Positions 33,343 through 41,233 of a DNA stretch of 64,000 nucleotides are shown here, piece by piece. Source of the stretch: Salibacter halophilus (GTDB taxonomy: Bacteria > Bacteroidota > Bacteroidia > Flavobacteriales_G > Salibacteraceae). Within the stretch, counting starts at the first letter, position 1. Each line of letters starts with the position of its first letter. Both the position numbers and the translations under genes were made by a program. The notes beneath the pieces were generated by a model. It had not been told where the DNA came from. It ran no database searches and saw nothing but the letters and a program-made list of their open reading frames with translations. The DNA is taken from NCBI RefSeq assembly GCF_008806325.1, contig NZ_WACR01000010.1, positions 53,630 through 117,629 of the forward strand, given 5' to 3'.

Positions 33343-34396
33343 CCAAAAACTCCTCAATAGCCTCCCCCATCTTTTCAGGCGTTGGAGGAAGGTAAACACC
33401 TTTGAAATCAGTTGAGAATTTTATGGCTTCTTCCAAATCGAACCGATCCTGATCGATGGCGAAATAGTGCTTGCGATCCATGTGATATTGTGCGAGATAT
33501 TCCTGCTCTGTTTGTCCGGGAGTTGGGATCATAATCGCTGACCGCCCCATAGCTGCTAAATCCATCAAAGTGGAATAGCCCGATCGCGTTACAAGATACT
33601 TCGATCGGTTGATGAGGTCCTCGAGTTCTGTGGCTGTAGCGTGCGAGCGGACTTCAATGTTTTCCAGCTTTAAATGTTGCGGTTGCTCCGCTTTGCCAAT
33701 GACCATCACTGACTTCAAATTCGAAATCTCCAGCTCGGTTTGTACAATGTGCTGAAAAAGAGTCCGCTGTGGCTCAGGGCCAGAAATGATGGCTAGCACC
33801 TCTATGTCGGGTTCTTGTGGTTCTGACTGTGAAAAACGCGTGAGCGGACCAATAAAACTGGCTCCTTTTGGTTTTTCATAGCGGTGACTCAAATCGCCAG
33901 ATAAGTTGGGTTCACCTTCGTAATCCGGAATCCAGCACGTGTCAAACTTGCTTATGAATCGCCTGTTGAGCTTTTGAATAATTGATTCGGCAAAGGCGCT
34001 TTTGATCATAACCTGGTGCGTGATGAAAACCGTGGGAACGAGATTGGTGTGCAGGCCAAAACGATTGTCACTGATCACGCCATCGATGTTTTTATCCCTG
34101 ATAAGTTTTTCAAGCGCTTTGCGTTCTTCACTGATTCCTTTTAAAATTTTAGGCATCAACTTGACCATGTGAATCGCCATGTTGCCACCCGATGGATAAG
34201 TGATTTGATAACCCGGAAGATCGAAAAACTCCAAATCGGGAAATTCCTTTTCCAGCAGAGCTTTTGGATGTTCTTCAGCAGCGATGGAAACTCTTACATT
34301 TTTTTTGGTCAGAGCTCGAATGATAGGGATGCACCGCGTGGCGTGTCCTAAGCCCCAATTCAACGGGGCGACTAATATGTGCGGTTCTTTTGCCAC
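33332..34396 (-). CDS. MurG-like (GT28-type) glycosyltransferase family protein
   Basis: 354 aa from a GTG at 34396. N-terminal half: ILVAPLNWGLGHATRCIPII, the Gly-rich/His loop of GT-B glycosyltransferases such as MurG; C-terminal half: TRSGYSTLMDLAAMGRSAIMIPTPGQTEQEYLA, the nucleotide-sugar-binding region of GT28. Cytoplasmic or membrane-associated; acceptor and donor unknown. The GTG follows a TATTTTTG promoter box by 4 nt, so the transcript would be leaderless. Confidence 0.85.
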   Translation of the reverse strand: MAKEPHILVAPLNWGLGHATRCIPIIRALTKKNVRVSIAAEEHPKALLEKEFPDLEFFDLPGYQITYPSGGNMAIHMVKLMPKILKGISEERKALEKLIRDKNIDGVISDNRFGLHTNLVPTVFITHQVMIKSAFAESIIQKLNRRFISKFDTCWIPDYEGEPNLSGDLSHRYEKPKGASFIGPLTRFSQSEPQEPDIEVLAIISGPEPQRTLFQHIVQTELEISNLKSVMVIGKAEQPQHLKLENIEVRSHATATELEDLINRSKYLVTRSGYSTLMDLAAMGRSAIMIPTPGQTEQEYLAQYHMDRKHYFAIDQDRFDLEEAIKFSTDFKGVYLPPTPEKMGEAIEEFLAKV

Positions 34397-34400
34397 TTGT

Positions 34401-34441
34401 CAAAAATAGCGAACCCAATCAAAATGAGTCTGCTATTTTTG
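34401..34441. promoter_or_regulatory. Symmetric divergent promoters
   Basis: Minus-strand box TATTTTTG (34401-34408) for the glycosyltransferase and plus-strand box TATTTTTG (34434-34441) for trmB. The two boxes and flanks form a 10-bp inverted repeat (CAAAAATAGC and GCTATTTTTG) with 21 bp between, so one regulator or overlapping polymerases could affect both genes. Confidence 0.55.
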
Positions 34442-34459
34442 CGGCATTAATTGAAAGTT

Positions 34460-35170
34460 ATGCCCGGAAAAAAGAAGTTAGCCCGCTTTGCGCAAATGAA
34501 GGAATTCCCCAATACCATTGAGCCTGCTCTGCACGAAATCAAAAATGAAGGTGAACGAAACTTTAAAAGCCACTATTTGAAAGGTAAGTGGCACGAGGAA
34601 GTTTATGAAAATAAAAATCCACTCGTGTTGGAATTGGGTTGTGGAAAAGGTGAGTACTCGGTTGGTTTGGGCCGAAAATTCCCTGATAAAAATTTTCTGG
34701 GTGTCGATATTAAAGGAGCCCGCATTTGGAGAGGAGCTAAAACAGCGCTCGATGAAAATTTGAAAAACGTAGCTTTCCTCAGAACCCGAATCGATTTCAT
34801 CGATTTGTTTTTTGAAAAAGGTGAAGTCGATGAAATATGGATCACTTTTCCCGATCCGCAACTCAAGGAGCGCAGAGAAAGAAAACGGTTGACAGGAAAA
34901 ATGTTTACTGATCGCTACAAGAGGTTTTTGAAAAAGGGCGGACTCGTTCACCTCAAGACAGACAATACTCCACTGTACGAATACACGCTTGAGCAAATAA
35001 AAGAACACGGATTCAAGCTACTTTTTGAAACGAATGACCTTTATGGAAAAGGTATGGAGAATTTCGATGAGAGTGTGCAGGAAATTTTGAGTATCAAAAC
35101 GCATTATGAAGGTATTTTCAGCGAGAAAGGATTTAAGATCAAGTACATTATCTTTCAGCTTGAAGAGTGA
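34460..35170 (+). CDS. trmB: tRNA (guanine-N7-)-methyltransferase
   Basis: 236 aa from ATG 34460 (a TTG 9 nt upstream is possible). Methylates N7 of G46 in tRNA using S-adenosylmethionine. SAM motif LELGCGKGEYSVGLGRKFP near residue 60, FLGVDIKGARIW, the TrmB signature EIWITFPDPQLKERRERKR, and NFDESVQEILSI. Promoter box at 34434. The next gene starts inside its stop codon. Confidence 0.95.
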   Translation: MPGKKKLARFAQMKEFPNTIEPALHEIKNEGERNFKSHYLKGKWHEEVYENKNPLVLELGCGKGEYSVGLGRKFPDKNFLGVDIKGARIWRGAKTALDENLKNVAFLRTRIDFIDLFFEKGEVDEIWITFPDPQLKERRERKRLTGKMFTDRYKRFLKKGGLVHLKTDNTPLYEYTLEQIKEHGFKLLFETNDLYGKGMENFDESVQEILSIKTHYEGIFSEKGFKIKYIIFQLEE

Positions 35171-35517
35171 GTGATGTAAAAAAACATAGCGACTTTTTTG
35201 AATCTGTTTGGTTGACAGTTCGTGAAATTCCGCGAGGCAGAGTAACATCTTACGGAGCGATTGCTAAATACCTTGGAGCTCCGCGCAGTTCGCGAATGGT
35301 AGGCTACGCGATGAATGCTTCACATTCGGCAAGTGTAGAGGTTCCGGCTCACCGGGTAGTGAACAGGAATGGCGTTCTGACCGGAAAACACCACTTTCCT
35401 GATTTATTGGAAATGGAACAAAAACTCGAGAAAGAAGGTGTGCGAGTTGAGGATGATAAAGTGATTGAGTTTGAAAAACTGTTCTGGGACCCGATGAAAG
35501 AGCTGAGCATGGAATAA
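35167..35517 (+). CDS. Alkyltransferase-like protein (MGMT-family DNA-binding domain without the acceptor Cys)
   Basis: 116 aa from a GTG overlapping the trmB stop. Contains the MGMT DNA-binding domain: IPRGRVTSYGAIAKYLGAPRSSRMVGYAMNAS with the Arg finger, then VPAHRVVNRNG. Active MGMT has PCHR here; the Cys is Ala, so it cannot remove alkyl groups itself. Alkyltransferase-like proteins bind O6-alkylguanine and hand the lesion to nucleotide excision repair. Length is normal for this family. Translationally coupled to trmB. Confidence 0.87.
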   Translation: MSDVKKHSDFFESVWLTVREIPRGRVTSYGAIAKYLGAPRSSRMVGYAMNASHSASVEVPAHRVVNRNGVLTGKHHFPDLLEMEQKLEKEGVRVEDDKVIEFEKLFWDPMKELSME

Positions 35518-35545
35518 AAAAAAGCCGACACTCTCGCGAGTAGTC
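35515..35545 (-). terminator. Terminator of the repeat lipoprotein gene
   Basis: Stem GCCGACACTC with GAGT-A-GTCGGC (one bulged A), followed by eight T residues on the minus strand. It lies 39 nt past the stop of the gene ending at 35584 and just past the ATL gene's stop on the other strand. Confidence 0.85.
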
Positions 35546-35583
35546 GGCCCTTCCCGTTGTGGCTTAGTTTGCAGCTTAGGGAA

Positions 35584-36396
35584 TTACATTACTTCAAATG
35601 AAGTGAAGATTACGTTGTTCGGAAACGCTTCATTTCCGAAGATCTCCGGACCATCAAACTCTCCTGATCCGTCAAATTCGTAAACGCCAATTTGGCCGTT
35701 GTCTAAGTGGAGCATCGGGAAAAGTTTTTGCCCACTTTGAAGCATTACATTTTGGTCTAACTGAATTTGTACATCAGTGTTTACACCCTTTTCAACCATT
35801 GTTTTACCAATGATATCGGGAAGTACGATATTTCCGGTTCCGTCATCGTTGTGTACTACTAACCAGCCGTCCTGAGCTGCTACCACACGGTCAATTGTCA
35901 CCATGTTATTTGTTGCCGCCTGGTTTGATACCATAATACTAGCCGATTCAATGGTGATTTGACTCATCACAGGATCCCCGTTCTTTGTAAATGGAGCATC
36001 TTCACCACTTTGCCCGTCAAATTCATACTGTTGAGGCATGCCTGTATCTTCGTGAAGCATAACCCATACTTTTTCGCCATCCATAAGAGTTGTTTCATCG
36101 TTGAAAGCAACTTTTACTTTCATGTTTTCACCTTCCTGGATGAATTTTGGTTCTGAAACGATGTCAGGAACAACCGGGCTCCCGTTATCATCTTTGTGGA
36201 TCACAATCCACCCATCGGCTGGTACATCTGCTAACTCAACTTCAACCATGTTTTGTGAAGTTGTTTGATCATTGACAGTCATTGAAGCCGTTTCCTTTGG
36301 TTGAGGAGTTGGCATGTTGTCATCATCGTCATCTTTGTCGCAGTTTCCGAGTGCAAGTGCTAAAACTGCCAGAGAAAATAATTTTGCGTAATTCAT
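35584..36396 (-). CDS. Surface lipoprotein with two tandem DUF7282-like domains
   Basis: 270 aa. Signal MNYAKLFSLAVLALALGNC with lipobox; mature start CDKDDDDD, an Asp-rich lipoprotein export signal. Two repeats of about 105 residues follow (roughly 36-140 and 146-262), each with the pattern DGWxVxHxDD, VPDI/LPDI, and a late VWVMLHEDTG or LFPMLHLDNG followed by YEFDG. This fits the DUF7282 domain (named from memory; to be confirmed). Function unknown. It diverges from an ECF sigma/anti-sigma pair, and no TAnnTTTG box is seen upstream, so it could be a target of that sigma factor. Confidence 0.78.
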   Translation of the reverse strand: MNYAKLFSLAVLALALGNCDKDDDDDNMPTPQPKETASMTVNDQTTSQNMVEVELADVPADGWIVIHKDDNGSPVVPDIVSEPKFIQEGENMKVKVAFNDETTLMDGEKVWVMLHEDTGMPQQYEFDGQSGEDAPFTKNGDPVMSQITIESASIMVSNQAATNNMVTIDRVVAAQDGWLVVHNDDGTGNIVLPDIIGKTMVEKGVNTDVQIQLDQNVMLQSGQKLFPMLHLDNGQIGVYEFDGSGEFDGPEIFGNEAFPNNVIFTSFEVM

Positions 36397-36498
36397 AATT
36401 ATCGGTTTAAAAATTTTGATTCGGCATACCTACGTTCAGTTTTTGAGTTTGGATTTCGCAACCCAAAAAAATCTGAAAAAGCGGTGATTATTTTTATG

Positions 36499-36506
36499 TA
36501 GATTTG
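36499..36506 (+). promoter_or_regulatory. -7 promoter box TAGATTTG for the ECF sigma gene
   Basis: Followed by GGCAA and the TTG start at 36512, giving a leaderless layout with a non-ATG start. Confidence 0.5.
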
Positions 36507-36511
36507 GGCAA

Positions 36512-37060
36512 TTGAGTCGGGAAGAACTAAATAGCATAGAAAAGCGAATTGCCCAGTTTTTAGCTGAAGGCAATGAACATGCAATTGAATTGCTGTATGA
36601 TCATTATGCCGATGCACTCTACGGAGTTGTGTTGAGGATTGTGCGCGATGATGACCTGGCTTCAGATATTATTCAGGAAGCTTTTGTGAAAATCTGGAAA
36701 AACGGAAAGCGTTACAGTAAAGAAAAAGGAAAACTGTTTACATGGTGTCTTAACATAACGAGAAACCGTGCTATCGATGAACTTCGATCAAAACAGCGAA
36801 AGGGAGAAATCCAAAACCTCGATTCAAGCGTAAATTTTATTGATCGACAGCATTCTACAAATCCAAACATCGACCATGTTGGGTTGAGAGAAATAGTAGA
36901 TTCTCTCGATCAGGAAAAGCGAGAGCTAATCGAAATGGCTTATTTTGGGGGTTACACACAAGCTGAGATTTCAAAGAAAATGGAATTGCCGCTTGGAACC
37001 GTGAAAACAAGAATGCGAAACGCACTAAAAGATTTAAAAAATATATTTTCAGTAGGGTGA
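36512..37060 (+). CDS. ECF-type RNA polymerase sigma factor
   Basis: 182 aa from a TTG; no in-frame ATG exists before the conserved region. Sigma2 (about 24-95: LLYDHYADALYGVVLRIV, LASDIIQEAFVKIWKNG, WCLNITRNRAIDELRS) and sigma4 (about 120-180: MAYFGGYTQAEISKKMELPLGTVKTRM). Directs polymerase to alternative promoters when released from its anti-sigma, encoded by the next gene, whose start overlaps the stop here. Confidence 0.93.
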   Translation: MSREELNSIEKRIAQFLAEGNEHAIELLYDHYADALYGVVLRIVRDDDLASDIIQEAFVKIWKNGKRYSKEKGKLFTWCLNITRNRAIDELRSKQRKGEIQNLDSSVNFIDRQHSTNPNIDHVGLREIVDSLDQEKRELIEMAYFGGYTQAEISKKMELPLGTVKTRMRNALKDLKNIFSVG

Positions 37061-37902
37061 ATGTAAAAGAATACATAGAATCAGGAATACTTGAAGCTTA
37101 CGCTCTCGGTCAGGTTAGTGATCAGGAGAGGCAGGAGGTTCAGTGTCTTACCTCTATCTATCCCGAACTGAAGGAAGAGCTCGAAAGCGTTCAGCAAAAC
37201 CTCGATGAGTACGCAAAAGCTCATGCCCAAAAAGCACCGTCAGATCTCAAAGCGAAAATTCTCGCTCAGGTTCGTGAAACGGAACAACTACCGGTAATGG
37301 AAGCCGTAAAGGAAAAAGCCATTGATAAAACGCAGGAAGAAAGACTCGATGCAGGTCGTGGTCAGAACCGGAATAAAAGCCTTGTTTACTGGTCTGTTGC
37401 AGCATCCTTTTTGTTCATTCTGGGTCTAGGTCTCTCATACTGGCAATTTAACGAGAGCGAAAAACTCGCTGATCAGGTTGAGGAACAATCGTTAAAGCTC
37501 GAAGGAGCGCTTGAAAAACTCGAGAAACGTGAGAATCAATTAGCAAAGGTTGACAGACGATTGAATGCTTTAACCGGATCTGACTATAAAAGAATTCCAC
37601 TTAAAGGGACTGAAAAATTCAACTCCAGCTATGCTGAAATACACTGGAACAAAGATGCTGAGTCGGTATTCATAAATGTATCAGGACTGCCAACTCCTCC
37701 AGAAGGAAAGCAATATCAACTTTGGGCGCTTGATGGAGATCAACCAATCAGCAAAGGGATGATCGAAAGTGAAGATGCCGGAACTATCCAGGAGATGCTA
37801 GCAACAGCTAAAGCAGATGCATTTGCTATTACTCTTGAAAAAGAAGGCGGAGTTGAAAAGCCTACTCTCGAGCAAATGGTTGTGCTTGGAAAAGTTTCCT
37901 AA
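37057..37902 (+). CDS. RskA-type anti-sigma factor
   Basis: 281 aa from a GTG overlapping the sigma stop (GTGA). N-terminal anti-sigma region (about 1-75, YALGQVSDQERQEV), a single membrane segment near 109-128 (YWSVAASFLFILGLGLSYW), a coiled coil (EKLEKRENQLAK), and an outer RskA domain (about 180-281, including GKQYQLWALDGDQPISKGM). It holds the sigma factor at the inner membrane until a signal triggers release. The inducing signal is not known. Confidence 0.88.
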   Translation: MNVKEYIESGILEAYALGQVSDQERQEVQCLTSIYPELKEELESVQQNLDEYAKAHAQKAPSDLKAKILAQVRETEQLPVMEAVKEKAIDKTQEERLDAGRGQNRNKSLVYWSVAASFLFILGLGLSYWQFNESEKLADQVEEQSLKLEGALEKLEKRENQLAKVDRRLNALTGSDYKRIPLKGTEKFNSSYAEIHWNKDAESVFINVSGLPTPPEGKQYQLWALDGDQPISKGMIESEDAGTIQEMLATAKADAFAITLEKEGGVEKPTLEQMVVLGKVS

Positions 37903-37947
37903 ATAGAACTTCTTTAAAATCAGTCTAAATAACTGTCGAATAATCCT

Positions 37948-37955
37948 TAATTTTG
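37948..37955 (+). promoter_or_regulatory. -7 promoter box TAATTTTG for the Mrp gene
   Basis: Exactly 7 nt before the ATG at 37963, so the mRNA is nearly leaderless. Confidence 0.6.
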
Positions 37956-37962
37956 CGAACAA

Positions 37963-39060
37963 ATGTCGCAAAAGAAGATGATTACAGAGGAACAGGTTAA
38001 GGAAGGGCTCTCCTATGTCATAGAGCCAGATCTCAAGAAGAATTTAATTGAAGCGAATTTAGTATCTGACATAAAGATTGAAGGAAACAATGTGGCGTTT
38101 GTACTCCGGGTGAACAATCCGGCTATGCATAATAGAAAGCGAATTGTTGATGCCTGTGAGCATTATTTGAAGCAGCACGTTTCTGAAGATATCGATGCAC
38201 ACATCGAGGTAAAACCGTTGAGCGAAAAACCAAATGATCGCGAACCTGAACAACGCAAACACATGTCTAAAGTCAAACATGTTGTTGCAGTAGCTTCAGG
38301 GAAAGGAGGCGTTGGTAAATCAACCGTTACGGCAAACCTCGCAGCCGGATTAGTGAAAAAAGGTTACAAAGTGGGATTGATCGATGCCGATATTTACGGT
38401 CCGTCAATGCCCATGATGTTTGATGTTGTTCACGACAAACCGGGCGTGGTGGAAGTTGATGGTCGCAGGATGATGACTCCGGTTGAAAGTCCGTGGGGTG
38501 TAAAAATGATCTCGATAGGCTTTTTTGCTGATCCTGAGCAGGCAGTTGTTTGGCGTGGTCCCATGGCTACAAAAGCACTTCAGCAAATGTTCCAGGATGT
38601 TCACTGGGGCGATTTGGATTACATGTTGATCGATCTTCCTCCGGGAACAGGTGATGTTCATTTGACGCTTGTCAATGAAGCTCCACTGACCGGAGCAATT
38701 GTTGTGAGTACACCTCAGGCGGTAGCTTTGAGTGATGCCAAGAAAGGTGTATCGATGTTTCAACTCGAAAACATCAATGTGCCGGTGTTGGGAATCGTAG
38801 AAAACATGAGCTACTTCGTTCCGGAAGATGCGCCAGATAAGCGTTACCACATTTTCGGTAAAGATGGAGCCAAGAATTTAGCTGAGGATTTGAACGTAAA
38901 CCTTTTAGGTCAGATCCCGTTGGTACAGAGCATACGTGAGGCGAGTGACGCTGGTAGGCCGGCTGTTTTACAGGGCGATACAATCCAGGCACGAGAGCTG
39001 ATGAAATTTACTGAAGAGGTTGTACGCACGCTTCAGGAGAAGAAGATGTCTAAAGTATAG
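37963..39060 (+). CDS. apbC: Mrp/NBP35-family iron-sulfur cluster carrier ATPase
   Basis: 365 aa. N-terminal MIP18/DUF59 domain (about 8-85), then a P-loop domain with the deviant Walker A VASGKGGVGKSTVTANLA (about residue 110), LIDADIYGPSMPMMF, and DYMLIDLPPGTGDVHLT. Binds and transfers Fe-S clusters to apoproteins in the cytoplasm. The following NifU-domain gene (4 nt away) and the Fe-S enzyme KorAB nearby fit an Fe-S assembly role. Confidence 0.93.
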   Translation: MSQKKMITEEQVKEGLSYVIEPDLKKNLIEANLVSDIKIEGNNVAFVLRVNNPAMHNRKRIVDACEHYLKQHVSEDIDAHIEVKPLSEKPNDREPEQRKHMSKVKHVVAVASGKGGVGKSTVTANLAAGLVKKGYKVGLIDADIYGPSMPMMFDVVHDKPGVVEVDGRRMMTPVESPWGVKMISIGFFADPEQAVVWRGPMATKALQQMFQDVHWGDLDYMLIDLPPGTGDVHLTLVNEAPLTGAIVVSTPQAVALSDAKKGVSMFQLENINVPVLGIVENMSYFVPEDAPDKRYHIFGKDGAKNLAEDLNVNLLGQIPLVQSIREASDAGRPAVLQGDTIQARELMKFTEEVVRTLQEKKMSKV

Positions 39061-39064
39061 GACT

Positions 39065-39325
39065 ATGGCAAACAAAGAAGAGATATACGAAAGAACGATA
39101 AAGGCCATGGAGCAAATTCGCCCATTTCTCAAAGAAGATGGTGGCGATCTCTTTTTGGCAGAGATCACTGATGACATGATCGCTAAGGTTGAGCTCAAAG
39201 GTACCTGCACAAACTGTTCAATGAACAGGATGACATTTACTGAGGGCGTTAAAGATACGATCATGCGTCAGGTTCCTGAAATTAAGGGTGTTGAGGCGGT
39301 TAATTTCGCACTCAATGAAAGTTAG
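39065..39325 (+). CDS. NifU C-terminal-domain Fe-S scaffold protein
   Basis: 86 aa from ATG 39065 (a longer frame from 39020 overlaps the apbC end and is unlikely). Single NifU C-terminal domain: RPFLKEDGGDLFLAEI and the cluster-binding CxxC in GTCTNCSMN. Provides or carries [4Fe-4S] clusters. Co-transcribed with apbC. Confidence 0.93.
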   Translation: MANKEEIYERTIKAMEQIRPFLKEDGGDLFLAEITDDMIAKVELKGTCTNCSMNRMTFTEGVKDTIMRQVPEIKGVEAVNFALNES

Positions 39326-39369
39326 TTCTTGTCCTGCTAAACCTCATGTTTTCTGATTGCCGGCATGAC

Positions 39370-39377
39370 TAATTTTG
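39370..39377 (+). promoter_or_regulatory. -7 promoter box TAATTTTG for korAB
   Basis: Matches TAnnTTTG, 20 nt before the korA ATG. Confidence 0.6.
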
Positions 39378-39397
39378 TCGCAAACAGTTGAATATTT

Positions 39398-41233
39398 ATG
39401 GCTGAAGTAAAAGAAAAAAGAGAGCAGATTACCGTTCTTTTTGCCGGAGACTCCGGTGATGGAATGCAACTTACAGGAAATCAATTTACCTCTACTCATG
39501 CTCTCTTTGGAAACGATATAAGTACATTCCCCAACTTCCCTGCTGAGATTCGTGCTCCGCAAGGTACAGTAAATGGAGTGTCAGGCTTCCAGGTGAAGTT
39601 TGGTAGCTCCAGGATTTTCACTCCGGGCGATGCTGCTGATGTCCTTGTAGCAATGAATGCAGCGGCTCTCAAAGCCAATATGCATAAGCTCAAGAAGGGC
39701 GGAATCCTCATTGCCAATACTGCCGGGTTTGACAGTAAAAACCTCAAACTAGCTAACTGCGAAGATGAAAATCCACTAGAGAGTGAGAGGCTTGAAGATG
39801 TTATGGTTTATGATGTGGACATCACCGAGCTCACGATGGCGGCTTTGGAAGATTCGCCTCTTACAAAAAAGGAAAAGCTCAGAACCAAAAATATGTTTGT
39901 CCTCGGCTTTCTTTTTTGGATGTTCAACCGCTCATTAGAGTCCACTGAAAATTACATCAAAGAAAAGTTCTCCAAACTTCCCGATGTTATTGATGCCAAC
40001 GTTTCAGTGCTCAAAGCAGGTTACAACTTTGGTGAAACAAGTGAAGCGTTTACCTCTCGATATCAGGTTGAACCCGCTTCATTGGAGCCGGGAACTTACC
40101 GCAGCGTCATGGGAAATCAGGGTGTTGCAATTGGTTTGATAGCGGCAGCCAAAAAAGCCGGACTCGAAATGTTTTACGGATCGTATCCAATCACTCCGGC
40201 AAGTGATATATTACATGAACTGGCTAAACACAAAAACTTTTCGGTCAGAACCTTCCAGGCTGAGGACGAAATTGCAGCGGTTACGTCTGCTATTGGAGCT
40301 TCGTTTGGTGGAGCGCTAGGTGTAACGGCATCATCAGGTCCCGGAATAGCACTGAAAACCGAAGCTATTGGTTTAGCAATTATGTTGGAATTACCACTTG
40401 TTGTGGTGAATGTTCAGCGAGGAGGACCCAGTACAGGACTCCCAACGAAAACAGAACAGGCAGATTTGCTCCAGGCTGTTTACGGTAGAAATGGAGAAGC
40501 TCCAATTCCGGTTGTTGCTGCTCGTAGCCCTGAGGAAGCTTTTGAAGCGACTTACGAAGCGGTGCGTATTTCTGTAGAACACATGACTCCGGTTATGCTG
40601 TTGAGTGACGGTTACATCGCGAATGGTGCTTCACCGTGGAAATTCCCTGAAGCTTCTTCTCTAAAACCGATCAAGCCTCTATATGCTGAAAAAACTGAAG
40701 AAGAATACATGCCATATGCCCGCGATGAAAAACTCGTTAGGAAATGGGCTATTCCCGGAACTGAAGGATTAGAACATCGAATAGGCGGACTGGAAAAAGA
40801 AGAACTTACCGGAAATGTGAGTTACGATCCTGATAACCATGAAAAAATGGTGAAGTTGAGAGCCGAGAAAATCGATAAGATTGCCGATTACATTCCGGAA
40901 CAGGAAATCGACAATGGATCTGACAGTGGAAAAGTTCTCATACTGAGCTGGGGATCAACTTACGGAGCTGTGAAAACGGCTGTTGAAGATCTTCTGAAAG
41001 ATGATTATGATGTGGGACACGCACATTTACGCTATTTGAATCCTATGCCGCGAAATCTGGGTGAGGTTTTGACCAAATTTGATAAGGTACTTGTGCCGGA
41101 AATGAATGATGGTCAGCTTATTCATATTATACAATCGAAATACAACAAGCGATGTATTCCACTGAATAAGATCAAAGGTATTCCATTTACATCAGCGGAA
41201 ATTGTAGAATCAGTCAAAGAAAATTATGCGTGA
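39398..41233 (+). CDS. korA: 2-oxoacid:ferredoxin oxidoreductase, alpha (gamma-alpha fused) subunit
   Basis: 611 aa. N-terminal gamma-type domain (about 8-190: LFAGDSGDGMQLTGNQF), then the pyrimidine-binding alpha domain (YGSYPITPASDILHELA, FQAEDEIAAVTSAIGASFGG, PSTGLPTKTEQADLL) and a C-terminal domain (KVLILSWGSTYGAV). The heterodimer with KorB converts 2-oxoglutarate and CoA to succinyl-CoA with ferredoxin reduction, the usual assignment for this arrangement; other 2-oxoacids are possible. korB starts inside its stop codon (TGATG). Confidence 0.92.
   Translation: MAEVKEKREQITVLFAGDSGDGMQLTGNQFTSTHALFGNDISTFPNFPAEIRAPQGTVNGVSGFQVKFGSSRIFTPGDAADVLVAMNAAALKANMHKLKKGGILIANTAGFDSKNLKLANCEDENPLESERLEDVMVYDVDITELTMAALEDSPLTKKEKLRTKNMFVLGFLFWMFNRSLESTENYIKEKFSKLPDVIDANVSVLKAGYNFGETSEAFTSRYQVEPASLEPGTYRSVMGNQGVAIGLIAAAKKAGLEMFYGSYPITPASDILHELAKHKNFSVRTFQAEDEIAAVTSAIGASFGGALGVTASSGPGIALKTEAIGLAIMLELPLVVVNVQRGGPSTGLPTKTEQADLLQAVYGRNGEAPIPVVAARSPEEAFEATYEAVRISVEHMTPVMLLSDGYIANGASPWKFPEASSLKPIKPLYAEKTEEEYMPYARDEKLVRKWAIPGTEGLEHRIGGLEKEELTGNVSYDPDNHEKMVKLRAEKIDKIADYIPEQEIDNGSDSGKVLILSWGSTYGAVKTAVEDLLKDDYDVGHAHLRYLNPMPRNLGEVLTKFDKVLVPEMNDGQLIHIIQSKYNKRCIPLNKIKGIPFTSAEIVESVKENYA

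Noticed and set aside
34478..35008. Long antisense frame opposite trmB
   Set aside because: A shadow frame of a clear trmB gene; no recognisable domain, and no promoter or start context.
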